Positions 1 through 4,845 of a stretch of 11,196 bases of DNA are shown in pieces. Position 1 is the stretch's first letter; each line of letters opens with the position of its first letter. A program made the position numbers and the translations under genes. The DNA lies in assembly GCA_937858235.1 (NCBI GenBank), contig CALLZZ010000151.1:1-11196 (forward strand). Direction: 5' to 3'. The stretch is from an uncultured Clostridia bacterium. Its GTDB lineage: Bacteria; Bacillota; Clostridia; Oscillospirales; Oscillospiraceae. The notes under the pieces were generated by a model, which made no database searches, had not been told where the DNA came from, and was given only the letters and a program-made list of their open reading frames with translations.

Positions 1-2
1 TG

Positions 3-407
3 AAGGAAATTGAAGATATGAGAAGCGGCAAGCTCCCGAAGCACCCGCAGAGCGTCCAGGATTTTATGATAGAAACTTGCGATATGATAGAAATGGGCGG
101 CGAGGATTGGGCCGGGTACACCATGCCGGACGAAATAAAAGGGTTAGTGTCGCCTGAATTTCTGCAATTTTTAAAACAGGAGCTAAAAGCCGCATTGCCG
201 GATTTTCTTTTTGAGAATGAGGAAGATTGGATAAACCTTTCCAGTACGGGGGGATGGTTTAAGGCTTTCCGGGCGGCGACACAACGGGCAAACTTGCCGG
301 AACTGTCCCGACATTACAACTCTTTGCCGTGGTATGACAGTGATCTTTTTGAAGCTGAAATTATAGATATGGCAATCGAACAGGGTATCATAACACCGCT
401 TTCATAG
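3..407 (+). CDS. 3' part of a 153-residue unknown protein with RelB-tail-like N-terminus (gene spans the circle junction)
   Basis: This is the downstream part of a gene that begins at 11106; on the circle it is 462 nt (153 residues). I do not recognise the main body. The protein is acidic and rich in Trp and Phe, with no membrane segment and no obvious signal peptide. The first 25 or so residues of the full protein (ERAEEIPNAETRAAMKEIED, then MRSGK) resemble the C-terminal tail of RelB/DinJ antitoxins, the part that wraps around the toxin, but no ribbon-helix-helix domain precedes it. It is the last gene before the bidirectional terminator at 414-450 and follows the coupling-protein gene, so it is probably the last gene of the mobilization operon. 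The internal ATG at 18 has no ribosome binding site and is not the likely start. The reading frame is near certain; function is unknown. Confidence 0.75.
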   Translation, partial: KEIEDMRSGKLPKHPQSVQDFMIETCDMIEMGGEDWAGYTMPDEIKGLVSPEFLQFLKQELKAALPDFLFENEEDWINLSSTGGWFKAFRAATQRANLPELSRHYNSLPWYDSDLFEAEIIDMAIEQGIITPLS

Positions 408-413
408 AAAAAG

Positions 414-450
414 CCGCCCAGGACGCGCAGAGCGTCCGGGCGGTTCTTTT
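414..450. terminator. bidirectional rho-independent terminator
   Basis: Arms CCGCCC-A-GGACGC (414-426, one bulged A) and GCGTCCGGGCGG (432-443) close a 5-nt loop, followed by TTCTTTT on the plus strand. On the minus strand the hairpin is followed by CTTTTTC. It lies between two convergent genes (stop at 407 on plus, stop at 449 on minus), so it should end both the transfer operon and the toxin-antitoxin operon. Confidence 0.9.
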
Positions 451-673
451 ATATCCGTACTGTTAAACCCGGCAAGGAAATGTTTTCGTCAATGCCGACT
501 AAAAACCAATCGGCGGCTTTTTCTATTCGTGTCGGTATCCATTTCCCGTCTATCAGCACATCTAAAGTTTCGCCGCAATGTAAGCCGCCATAGTATTCTT
601 CCAGGCCGAAACGAATATCAATTCTTTCCTGCTGAAAGTCATATACTAAAACGCCTTGTTTGTCCCTTGCCAT
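449..673 (-). CDS. DUF5348-like small protein, third gene of the toxin-antitoxin operon
   Basis: A 74-residue protein matching, from memory, the DUF5348 family common in Firmicutes mobile elements: a compact, probably all-beta protein with the pattern RxDIRFGLEEYYGGLHCG near residues 17-34, then WIPTRIE and a closing GLTVRI. No function is established for the family. The start is well supported by AAGGGGGA six bases before the ATG. It begins 12 bases after the toxin stop codon on the same strand and ends at the bidirectional terminator, so it is very probably cotranscribed with the antitoxin and toxin genes. Whether it takes part in toxin-antitoxin function or is only a neighbour cannot be told from sequence. 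Confidence 0.82.
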   Translation of the reverse strand: MARDKQGVLVYDFQQERIDIRFGLEEYYGGLHCGETLDVLIDGKWIPTRIEKAADWFLVGIDENISLPGLTVRI

Positions 674-685
674 TGATAATCCCCC

Positions 686-949
686 TTATTTGTCGCCGTA
701 GTGCGAACGACAGGCCGCAAGTATGAGCTTTTCGTTTTCTATCCGGTACACAAGGCGGTTAGCGTCATCTATGCGGCGCGACCACCACCCGGACAGATCA
801 CCCCGGAGCGGTTCAGGTTTTCCTATCCCTTCATAACCGCTTCGCTCAATGTCCTTTATAAGCTGATTTACCCGTTTCAGCGTTTTTTTATCCTGATTTT
901 GCCAATATAAATAATCTTCCCAGGCGTTTTCCGTCCATAACATTTCCAT
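686..949 (-). CDS. yoeB: YoeB-family mRNA interferase toxin
   Basis: An 87-residue protein that follows Escherichia coli YoeB almost position by position: LYWQ at 14-17, IKDIER at 31-36, GKPEPL at 43-48, LSGWWSRRI at 52-60 and RLVYRI at 65-70. The residues of the RelE-fold active site are all present, with Glu46, Arg65, His83 and the following Tyr84. The family cleaves mRNA in the ribosomal A site; an intact active site predicts a working toxin. The gene starts six bases after the antitoxin stop, with GAGGAA nine bases upstream, so the pair should be translationally linked. A second ATG lies two codons in, but the first fits the family length. YoeB is classically paired with YefM; here the partner is of RelB/DinJ type. 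Confidence 0.94.
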   Translation of the reverse strand: MEMLWTENAWEDYLYWQNQDKKTLKRVNQLIKDIERSGYEGIGKPEPLRGDLSGWWSRRIDDANRLVYRIENEKLILAACRSHYGDK

Positions 950-955
950 AGGCGG

Positions 956-1210
956 CTATTCCTCTATGAGATCATGCGGGGTCAGCTTGCCCTCGTTGGC
1001 GGCCTGGACAGCTCTCCGCAAAAACTTCATGTTGGCCTCACAGAAAAACGGGTCAATATTTGTCGTAATTTCAAAGGGAATACCGCCCTGCCGCACCGCT
1101 TGACTGACAAAGATATTAACTGCCGATGAAAAATTCATACCCAGGGTGTTAAACAGTTTTTCGCCCTGCTCTTTTAAAGTATCGTCAATCCTGATATTTA
1201 CCTGTGCCAT
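956..1210 (-). CDS. relB: RelB/DinJ-family antitoxin
   Basis: An 84-residue ribbon-helix-helix antitoxin. The N-terminal strand MAQVNIRIDDTLKEQ, followed by helix-turn-helix residues ending in SAVNIFVSQAV, is the RelB/DinJ DNA-binding and dimerization domain (about residues 1-45). The C-terminal half, including PFFCEANMKFL and ending DLIEE, is the toxin-neutralizing tail. The start chosen is the ATG at 1210 because AAAGGAG sits eight bases upstream; a GTG three codons earlier overlaps that site and is not credible. The gene is first in the minus-strand operon, directly behind a near-consensus promoter whose -10 lies inside inverted repeats, the usual arrangement for autorepression by the antitoxin and its complex. 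It is expected to neutralize the YoeB toxin downstream and thereby stabilize the plasmid. Confidence 0.92.
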   Translation of the reverse strand: MAQVNIRIDDTLKEQGEKLFNTLGMNFSSAVNIFVSQAVRQGGIPFEITTNIDPFFCEANMKFLRRAVQAANEGKLTPHDLIEE

Positions 1211-1213
1211 AAT

Positions 1214-1247
1214 AAACACTCCTTTCTGATAATATTATATAGTGTTT
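1214..1247. promoter_or_regulatory. candidate antitoxin operator (inverted repeats over the -10)
   Basis: AAACACT (1214-1220) and AGTGTTT (1241-1247) form a 7-bp inverted repeat, and the 10-bp palindrome ATAATATTAT (1229-1238) lies between them and covers most of the -10 box. Ribbon-helix-helix antitoxins bind such repeats in their own promoters. The two symmetries are not concentric, so the exact operator is uncertain. Confidence 0.45.
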
Positions 1248-1262
1248 CCTATACATTGTCAA
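1234..1262 (-). promoter_or_regulatory. promoter of the toxin-antitoxin operon
   Basis: On the minus strand a perfect TTGACA (1262-1257) is followed after exactly 17 bases by a perfect TATAAT (1239-1234). The antitoxin ATG is at 1210. This is a full sigma-A/sigma-70 consensus promoter. Confidence 0.92.
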
Positions 1263-1345
1263 TCAATACATAGCAAAATGTAGAAAATTATTTTTGCCAA
1301 AATTAACCGCGGCAGAACACGGGGGCAGTTATGATGATTTTTGCT

Positions 1346-1380
1346 CCGTACAGCCCCGTATTTGGCTTGTACGGCGTTTT
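1346..1380 (+). terminator. hairpin with short T tail, possible weak terminator or RNA element
   Basis: CCGTACAGCC (1346-1355) pairs with GGCTTGTACGG (1364-1374, one bulged T) around an 8-nt loop, and is followed by CGTTTT. It lies in the stretch 1263-1498, where I see no convincing gene. The only open frame here has no ribosome binding site and runs across this hairpin. Confidence 0.4.
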
Positions 1381-1445
1381 AAGACCGGGGTAAGGCTTCT
1401 ATACTCGGCGGGTGATTTTAAAGCGTCCTGGGGGCTTGTACGCGG

Positions 1446-1489
1446 TCAAAAAAATAAAAAGGAACCACGCCACCACCGGCCCGGCTCCT
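1446..1489 (-). terminator. minus-strand rho-independent terminator with no gene upstream
   Basis: Read on the minus strand, AGGAGCC (1489-1483) and GGTTCCT (1466-1460) form a 7-bp stem including one G-U pair, with a GC-rich loop, followed directly by TTTTATTTTTTTG. On the plus strand the same pair would be an A-C mismatch with no T tail, so the signal is strand-specific. No minus-strand coding region precedes it, which suggests an antisense or other non-coding transcript coming from the control region at higher coordinates. I found no convincing minus-strand promoter for it. Confidence 0.5.
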
Positions 1490-1498
1490 GAAACGGAT

Positions 1499-1542
1499 AT
1501 ACACACAAAATATATGTATCTTTTATGTGTATAAAATGTATG
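1499..1542. repeat. ATACACA/TGTGTAT motif cluster 1, upstream of the rep control region
   Basis: A 21-bp element at 1499-1519 (ATACACA, seven AT-rich bases, ATGTAT) differs by one base from the copy at 4749-4769. It is followed by the half-site ATGTGTAT at 1525-1532 and a weaker ATGTATGTAT. The half-site overlaps TGTGTATAA (1526-1534), the complement of a DnaA-box-like TTATACACA. The cluster ends ten bases before the promoter at 1553, so the partition protein or DnaA could act on that promoter. Confidence 0.75.
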
Positions 1543-1552
1543 TATTAAAGTC

Positions 1553-1581
1553 TTTACTTTGAAGGGGAAAAGGGTTATAAT
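1553..1581 (+). promoter_or_regulatory. promoter firing into the rep control region
   Basis: TTTACT (1553-1558), 17 bases, then a perfect TATAAT (1576-1581). The transcript would start near 1588, about 460 bases before rep, and contain all the hairpins described below. It may serve as a long rep leader, a regulatory RNA or a replication primer; the sequence does not decide between these. Confidence 0.65.
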
Positions 1582-1620
1582 TCCTCTTGTGGGTGGCTCA
1601 CTTCATTGCTTATTATCCCG

Positions 1621-1653
1621 CCCCCTTAGGGGGGAAAGGGACAAGCCCTTTCC
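1621..1653 (+). repeat. mutually exclusive hairpins in the presumed leader RNA
   Basis: CCCCC-TTA-GGGGG (1621-1633) and GGAAAGGG-ACAAG-CCCTTTCC (1633-1653) share a base and sit side by side, and the G-run could pair either way. The second hairpin is followed at 1661 by CTTTTCTTTT, so an attenuator-like ending of a short RNA of roughly 80 nt is possible. Between 1654 and 1744 I see nothing else of note. Confidence 0.45.
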
Positions 1654-1744
1654 GTTCCGGCTTTTCTTTTGCCTGTATTATGGCCGGTTAGATCGGGTTT
1701 TATACATAGAAATGTCGGGCGCGTTTTTGCCATATAGAAGGGTT

Positions 1745-1880
1745 TATATATCCCCGTCGCCTGTGTTTGATCGAGTGCGCCGTTAAAACTTGTCAAGGGT
1801 GCATAGCACCGCCAGGGGCGGCTTGCCCTTGATAAGTTTTATAAGGCGTGCTATACACAGGCCGGGCGGCGGGGTATATA
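1745..1880. repeat. large imperfect dyad, candidate replication origin or control structure
   Basis: Nested complementary arms are centred near 1812. TATATA (1745-1750) pairs with TATATA (1875-1880), CCCCG (1752-1756) with CGGGG (1870-1874), and CCTGTGT (1760-1766) with ACACAGG (1855-1861). AAAACTTGTCAAGGG (1785-1799) pairs with CCCTTGATAAGTTTT (1826-1840), 15 bp with one G-T. Inside are two small hairpins, GGTGC-ATA-GCACC (1798-1810) and CCGCC-AGG-GGCGG (1809-1821), which exclude each other. A symmetry of about 136 bp just upstream of rep fits an origin, a cruciform or a large regulatory RNA fold. No coding explanation is visible. Confidence 0.65.
1829..1857 (+). promoter_or_regulatory. candidate rep promoter within the dyad
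   Basis: TTGATA (1829-1834), exactly 17 bases, then TATACA (1852-1857), each one base off consensus. The -35 is inside the right arm of the 15-bp stem, so cruciform extrusion or protein binding at the dyad would block it. The start would be near 1864, giving a leader of about 185 nt. Confidence 0.45.
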
Positions 1881-1895
1881 TCCTTTGAGCCTGCC

Positions 1896-1919
1896 CCCCT
1901 TTCCATGATTGGAAAGGGG
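1896..1919. repeat. 9-bp hairpin in the rep leader
   Basis: CCCCTTTCC (1896-1904), loop ATGATT, GGAAAGGGG (1911-1919), set inside longer C and G runs. Its arms are also complementary to those of the hairpin at 1633-1653, so the two could pair with each other in one long RNA. It has no T tail and is not a terminator. Confidence 0.6.
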
Positions 1920-1932
1920 CGGGGGGGATAGG

Positions 1933-1962
1933 TTGACTTTCAGAGGTTTTGTATAGTTTTAT
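1933..1962 (+). promoter_or_regulatory. weaker candidate rep promoter
   Basis: TTGACT (1933-1938), 18 bases, then TTTTAT (1957-1962). The -10 matches only four of six bases. If used, transcription would start just before the structured leader at 1966. Confidence 0.3.
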
Positions 1963-1965
1963 TTT

Positions 1966-2030
1966 CTCTCTCTCCTTCAGGACCGGCGGAGCCGGTTATT
2001 TCCGGCGAAGCCGGAAGGAGTGAGGGAGAG
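1966..2030 (+). promoter_or_regulatory. structured rep leader that can hide a ribosome binding site
   Basis: Two adjacent stem-loops, ACCGGC-GGA-GCCGGT (1982-1996) and TTCCGGC-GAA-GCCGGAA (2000-2016), are enclosed by a pyrimidine arm (CTCTCTCTCCTTC, 1966-1978) and a purine arm (GAAGGAG, 2014-2020, then GAGGGAGAG, 2022-2030). CTCCTTC at 1972-1978 is the exact complement of GAAGGAG at 2014-2020, which is also the strongest Shine-Dalgarno-like sequence before rep. The fold would therefore sequester that site, and the second stem-loop competes for its first bases. This is consistent with post-transcriptional copy-number control; no ligand or antisense RNA is identified. Confidence 0.55.
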
Positions 2031-2031
2031 A

Positions 2032-2067
2032 ATGAAAAGAGGTTTTTTATGGCGGTATCGGTTTTAA
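2032..2067 (+). CDS. possible 11-residue leader peptide overlapping the start of rep
   Basis: ATG at 2032 opens a frame encoding MKRGFLWRYRF and stops at 2065-2067, in a different frame from rep and overlapping its first 19 bases. Purine-rich GAGGGAG and GAAGGAG sequences precede the ATG. The rep ribosome binding site (AGAGG at 2038-2042) lies inside this mini-gene, so translating the leader would keep it free of structure and allow translational coupling, as known for leader peptides of several plasmid rep genes. This is inference from layout; so short a frame can arise by chance. Confidence 0.35.
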   Translation: MKRGFLWRYRF

Positions 2068-3398
2068 ATCGAACGGAGCTTATACGGGAAGAATTTGCAG
2101 AAAAAAATGATATATTAGCGGAATGTGGGGAATGGTTGTCCCCCTGGGATTTCTATGATCTTTTGTTTGAGGGAATACAGGACGGGGAGCGTGTCATGGT
2201 GATCGAGGCCGGGAAGCGTTTTGTTTCTTTGCCGTTGGAGCAGATGTTAGAATTTTCGTTGGGGCGGGATGATGTATATATCAGCCCGGCAATTTATTAC
2301 CAAAACCGTTATAAATCGTCGTTTTTAGATAAATTATTTGCAATAGCGGTTGATATTGACAATGTGTACCCGCGTATGTTGTCGCGGTTAATGCGGAGCG
2401 TGAGCAACGGGGAGTACCCTATACCGACTATGATAACGAATAGTGGGAACGGGGTGCATTTTTACTATGTGTTTACCGAGCCGGTTCGGACGTATCGGAA
2501 TGTGCGCGACGCGGCGCGGGATTTATACGATGCTTTACATGCTTTTTTTGGTGAAGGATTGGCTTTGACACAGAAGCATTGGATAGGACAGCCTTACCGG
2601 GTAGTAGGCGGCTTGACGAAAGCCGGAGATACTACGACGGCATACTTGACAGGTGATAAATGGACACCGGAACAGCTTGCGACGGCTTGTAATTCTGTTT
2701 GGAAGGTTGAGGCCCCGGCTGATCGGAGCGGCCCGGCTACGGATAAAATGCGGAGCTTTGCGGCTTATCTTGCGGAGCTTAAAGGCGTAACCGTTCCGGA
2801 TTTTGAGAGTTTCAATGAAACGCATGATTTTATACGCCAGAATCGGACGTTTGCCAAGGTACGGCCAGACGGCAATTTTATAAATGATTCCCCCAGATGT
2901 ACGCCGAAGTGGTACGAGGAAACACGTTCCAGGGTGTTAGAAGAAACCCAGGAGGGCCACCGTTATAGCTCCTTAATGGCCTTGTGCGTGATTGCTTGTA
3001 AGTGTGGCGTATCGAAGGGAAATGTTGAAAGCGATATTGACATGATTTCTATGTTGTGGCGGCAGGATAAGGGGCGTTGGAGGACACCGTTTAACCGTCA
3101 GAATATTCCATCAGCGTTACGACTGTATAGGCCGGAGTATCTGAAAGTGCGTCGGGAAACCCTGGAGGACTGGTTAGGGTGGAAATTCCCTAAAAATAGC
3201 TGTAAACGAAACGGCAGGAGCCAGGCTGAGCATTTAGACCGTGTTGCCCTGGGAAAGAAAAATAACTCTGTTTTTCGTTTGGAAGCGTATTTTCGCAAGA
3301 ACCCGGACGCAAGCCAGCGTCAGGCGGCCAGGGAAACGGGAATGAGCCGAAATACTATTGCAAAGTATTATTTATGGGCGAAATCGCTTATAAAATAA
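2049..3398 (+). CDS. plasmid replication protein, primase-polymerase (AEP)-like with C-terminal HTH
   Basis: A 449-residue protein. Residues 98-104 (AIAVDID) give the hDhD metal-binding motif (Asp102, Asp104), and residues 130-138 (TNSGNGVHF) the S-x-x-x-x-H motif with His137. These are the first two motifs of archaeo-eukaryotic primase-like polymerases used as Rep proteins by many Firmicutes plasmids and elements. QPYRVVGG (181-188) matches the basic stretch following them; the third, single-acid motif is not obvious. EETQEGHRYSSLMALCVIA, at about 302-320, resembles the helical primase C-terminal region, and the last 30 residues (DASQRQAARETGMSRNTIAKYY) form a helix-turn-helix that could bind the origin. 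The start has AGAGG six bases upstream. It is the only replication gene visible, so it should initiate or prime plasmid replication. Confidence 0.85.
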   Translation: MAVSVLNRTELIREEFAEKNDILAECGEWLSPWDFYDLLFEGIQDGERVMVIEAGKRFVSLPLEQMLEFSLGRDDVYISPAIYYQNRYKSSFLDKLFAIAVDIDNVYPRMLSRLMRSVSNGEYPIPTMITNSGNGVHFYYVFTEPVRTYRNVRDAARDLYDALHAFFGEGLALTQKHWIGQPYRVVGGLTKAGDTTTAYLTGDKWTPEQLATACNSVWKVEAPADRSGPATDKMRSFAAYLAELKGVTVPDFESFNETHDFIRQNRTFAKVRPDGNFINDSPRCTPKWYEETRSRVLEETQEGHRYSSLMALCVIACKCGVSKGNVESDIDMISMLWRQDKGRWRTPFNRQNIPSALRLYRPEYLKVRRETLEDWLGWKFPKNSCKRNGRSQAEHLDRVALGKKNNSVFRLEAYFRKNPDASQRQAARETGMSRNTIAKYYLWAKSLIK

Positions 3399-3409
3399 GG
3401 CTTTGCTTT

Positions 3410-3495
3410 ATACACATAAAATATATGTATAATTCATACACATCATTTATATGTATTAAATATACACATGAATGATGTGTATTATTTATGTGTAT
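3410..3495. repeat. ATACACA/TGTGTAT motif cluster 2a, upstream of parA
   Basis: Three 21-bp copies start at 3410, 3436 and 3462, exactly 26 bases apart. The third is a perfect palindrome of arms ATACACAT and ATGTGTAT with a 5-base spacer. An extra half-site ATGTGTAT occupies 3488-3495, again 26 bases on. A DnaA-box-like TTATACACA overlaps the first copy (3408-3416). The array ends seven bases before the parA -35 box. It is a candidate partition site and operator for the ribbon-helix-helix protein, or alternatively a set of replication iterons. Confidence 0.85.
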
Positions 3496-3501
3496 ATTTA
3501 A

Positions 3502-3530
3502 TTGACAATGCGGGAATACTATGCTAAGAT
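3502..3530 (+). promoter_or_regulatory. parA promoter
   Basis: TTGACA (3502-3507), 17 bases, TAAGAT (3525-3530). Motif copies lie immediately on both sides (half-site to 3495, next ATACACAT at 3531-3538), so bound partition protein should repress it. Confidence 0.8.
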
Positions 3531-3544
3531 ATACACATGAAACA

Positions 3545-3589
3545 TACACATCATTTATACATACTTTTAGTGTGTATAAATGATGTGTA
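3545..3589. repeat. 45-bp near-perfect palindrome before parA
   Basis: Two 21-base arms (3545-3565 and 3569-3589) are complementary except for one G-T pair, with a 3-base TTT centre. Each arm is itself built from the ATACACAT-CATTT-ATACA motif, so the palindrome is two motif copies head to head. The right arm holds TGTGTATAA (3571-3579), a DnaA-box-like complement. It lies in the parA 5' untranslated region, 14 bases before the start codon, and would also fold as a long hairpin in the mRNA next to the ribosome binding site. Confidence 0.85.
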
Positions 3590-3603
3590 GGAAAGGAATT
3601 GTT

Positions 3604-4431
3604 ATGAGCGAGATAATAGCTATTGCCAATCAAAAAGGCGGCGTTGCAAAGACGATAACGACCCATAATATTGCCGTTGGGTTAGCTATGCGAGGCAAAA
3701 AGGTTTTAATGGTAGACCTGGACAGTCAGGCAAGTTTGACGATCAGCGCGGGAATGGAGCCGAGCGACACAGCAGACAATTCAATAGTATCTGTCTTGAC
3801 CGATGAACCAGGGCGCAAGCGTGATATAAGGGAGTGTATTCACCCGGTAGAAGTTGGAGAGAAAGGGCAATTTCCGCAGGAATATTGTTATATCATTCCT
3901 TCTATTATTGACCTTGCAGACCTTGAATGGAAAATGTTTGCCAGGGTGAGCCGCGAATTGATTTTAAGGCGCGCCCTTGAGCCGATCAAGAAAGACTATG
4001 ATTATATTGTTATCGACTGTCCCCCGCAGCTTTCTATTTTGACGATCAATGCGCTTTCCTGTGCCAACGGCGTAATTATTCCGGTAAAGACTGATTATTT
4101 GTCTTATAGGGGGTTGACCCATCTTAACGATACCATAGCCAGTATTCAGACGTTGACAAATCCAGGCTTGAAAGTGTACGGAGTGGTAGCGACTTTTTAC
4201 GAGAGCCGGACGAAGAACGGGACGGCTATTCTTATGGAGCTTAACCGGGAATACAACCTAATCGGGATTATCCCTAAAACGGTTTTACCGGCGCAGGGCG
4301 TTTATAAAGGGCTGTCCGTCGTGGAGCTTGCCCCCAAGCATAAAATGGCCCATGCGTACATGGATATTGTTGATATGATAATATCCGGGAAATATGAGCG
4401 AAAGGGGGATATAAACGATGTCGAAAAATGA
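3604..4431 (+). CDS. parA: ParA-family partition ATPase
   Basis: A 275-residue ParA/Soj-type ATPase without an N-terminal DNA-binding domain, as in type Ib partition systems. The deviant Walker A is NQKGGVAKTITT, with signature Lys11 and catalytic Lys16 both present; the usual second glycine is Ala15 and the usual second Thr/Ser is Ile18. Walker A' is VLMVDLDSQ (Asp38, Asp40), and Walker B is YIVIDCPPQ (Asp138). ParA dimers bind nucleoid DNA and move plasmid copies when stimulated by the partner protein at the partition site. The start at 3604 is chosen for GGAAAGGA six bases upstream; the in-frame ATG at 3580 lies inside the palindrome's right arm and is not credible. The gene overlaps the next by 14 bases, so the two are translationally coupled. 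Confidence 0.94.
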   Translation: MSEIIAIANQKGGVAKTITTHNIAVGLAMRGKKVLMVDLDSQASLTISAGMEPSDTADNSIVSVLTDEPGRKRDIRECIHPVEVGEKGQFPQEYCYIIPSIIDLADLEWKMFARVSRELILRRALEPIKKDYDYIVIDCPPQLSILTINALSCANGVIIPVKTDYLSYRGLTHLNDTIASIQTLTNPGLKVYGVVATFYESRTKNGTAILMELNREYNLIGIIPKTVLPAQGVYKGLSVVELAPKHKMAHAYMDIVDMIISGKYERKGDINDVEK

Positions 4432-4747
4432 CGATTTTTCCGAGCAGTTACGAGAGCGTGAGGAACGCCGGAAGCATAGCATTGTCGGCAGTATGATAAA
4501 CTCACCGCCGTTACAGCCGGAACAGGCCCCAGGCGTTGTTACGGCTGAACCAGGGGAAAATAAAAAGCCCCCTGAAAATCCGGGGGCGGCTGTAGCCGTC
4601 AAGAAAACAGAAACGCGGAGCCGACGCAAGCAGATACTTCTGCAACCGACTATACATGATCGGGCCGAGGCAAAGTGCAAAGAGCTTGATATTTCCATGA
4701 ACGAGGTAATCAATCAGCTTTTGCAGAACTGGTTAGACATGGATTGA
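4418..4747 (+). CDS. ribbon-helix-helix partition partner (ParB-like centromere-binding protein)
   Basis: A 109-residue protein. Residues 68-109 (RSRRKQILLQPTIHD, then AEAKCKELDISMNEVINQLLQNWL) fit one beta strand and two helices, a ribbon-helix-helix DNA-binding domain. Residues 1-25 are basic and helical (LREREERRKHSIVGS), as in the N-terminal segments of small ParB-type proteins that stimulate ParA. Residues 30-63 are a Pro/Gly/Ala-rich flexible linker. It overlaps the 3' end of parA by 14 bases and has AAAGGGGGA eight bases before the ATG. Palindromic motif copies stand upstream of parA and directly behind this gene, the expected binding sites. The role as parB analogue is inferred from position and fold; no close named relative is recognised. 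Confidence 0.8.
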   Translation: MSKNDDFSEQLREREERRKHSIVGSMINSPPLQPEQAPGVVTAEPGENKKPPENPGAAVAVKKTETRSRRKQILLQPTIHDRAEAKCKELDISMNEVINQLLQNWLDMD

Positions 4748-4748
4748 C

Positions 4749-4809
4749 ATACACACAAAATATGTGTATGATTTATACACACCAAATATACACATAAAAT
4801 ATGTGTATA
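4749..4809. repeat. ATACACA/TGTGTAT motif cluster 3, behind the partition genes
   Basis: ATACACA and TGTGTAT with a 7-base spacer (4749-4769), a TATACACACC half-site (4774-4783) that includes the DnaA-box-like TTATACACA (4773-4781), and a perfect 10-bp palindrome TATACACATA-AAA-TATGTGTATA (4787-4809). The first copy begins one base after the stop codon of the ribbon-helix-helix gene. It is a second candidate partition site. Confidence 0.85.
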
Positions 4810-4815
4810 TTTTCT

Positions 4816-4845
4816 AAAACCGTCTGGAATTTTCAGGCGGTTTTT
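4816..4845. terminator. bidirectional terminator between the partition genes and the Xre gene
   Basis: AAAACCGTCTG (4816-4826) pairs with CAGGCGGTTTT (4834-4844) around a 7-base loop, followed by TTTTT on plus; on minus the stem ends in a TTTTAGAAAAT run. It separates convergent genes, and the minus-strand stop codon (4846-4844) lies at its edge. Confidence 0.85.

Noticed and set aside
1294..1491. 65-codon plus-strand open frame
   Set aside because: No ribosome binding site, non-ATG start, runs across the hairpin at 1346-1374 and the minus-strand terminator, and the product resembles nothing I know.
1559..1786. 75-codon plus-strand open frame in the rep control region
   Set aside because: It starts on a TTG inside the promoter spacer and is translated through stem-loop arms; Arg/Pro-rich composition fits structured non-coding DNA.
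3410..3590. Regular repeats as a possible CRISPR array
   Set aside because: The repeats are 21 bp palindromes with 5-base gaps and no variable spacers; no cas genes are present. They fit partition sites or iterons.
4285..4713. 142-codon minus-strand open frame opposite parA and its partner
   Set aside because: Shadow frame over two well-supported plus-strand genes with no ribosome binding site.
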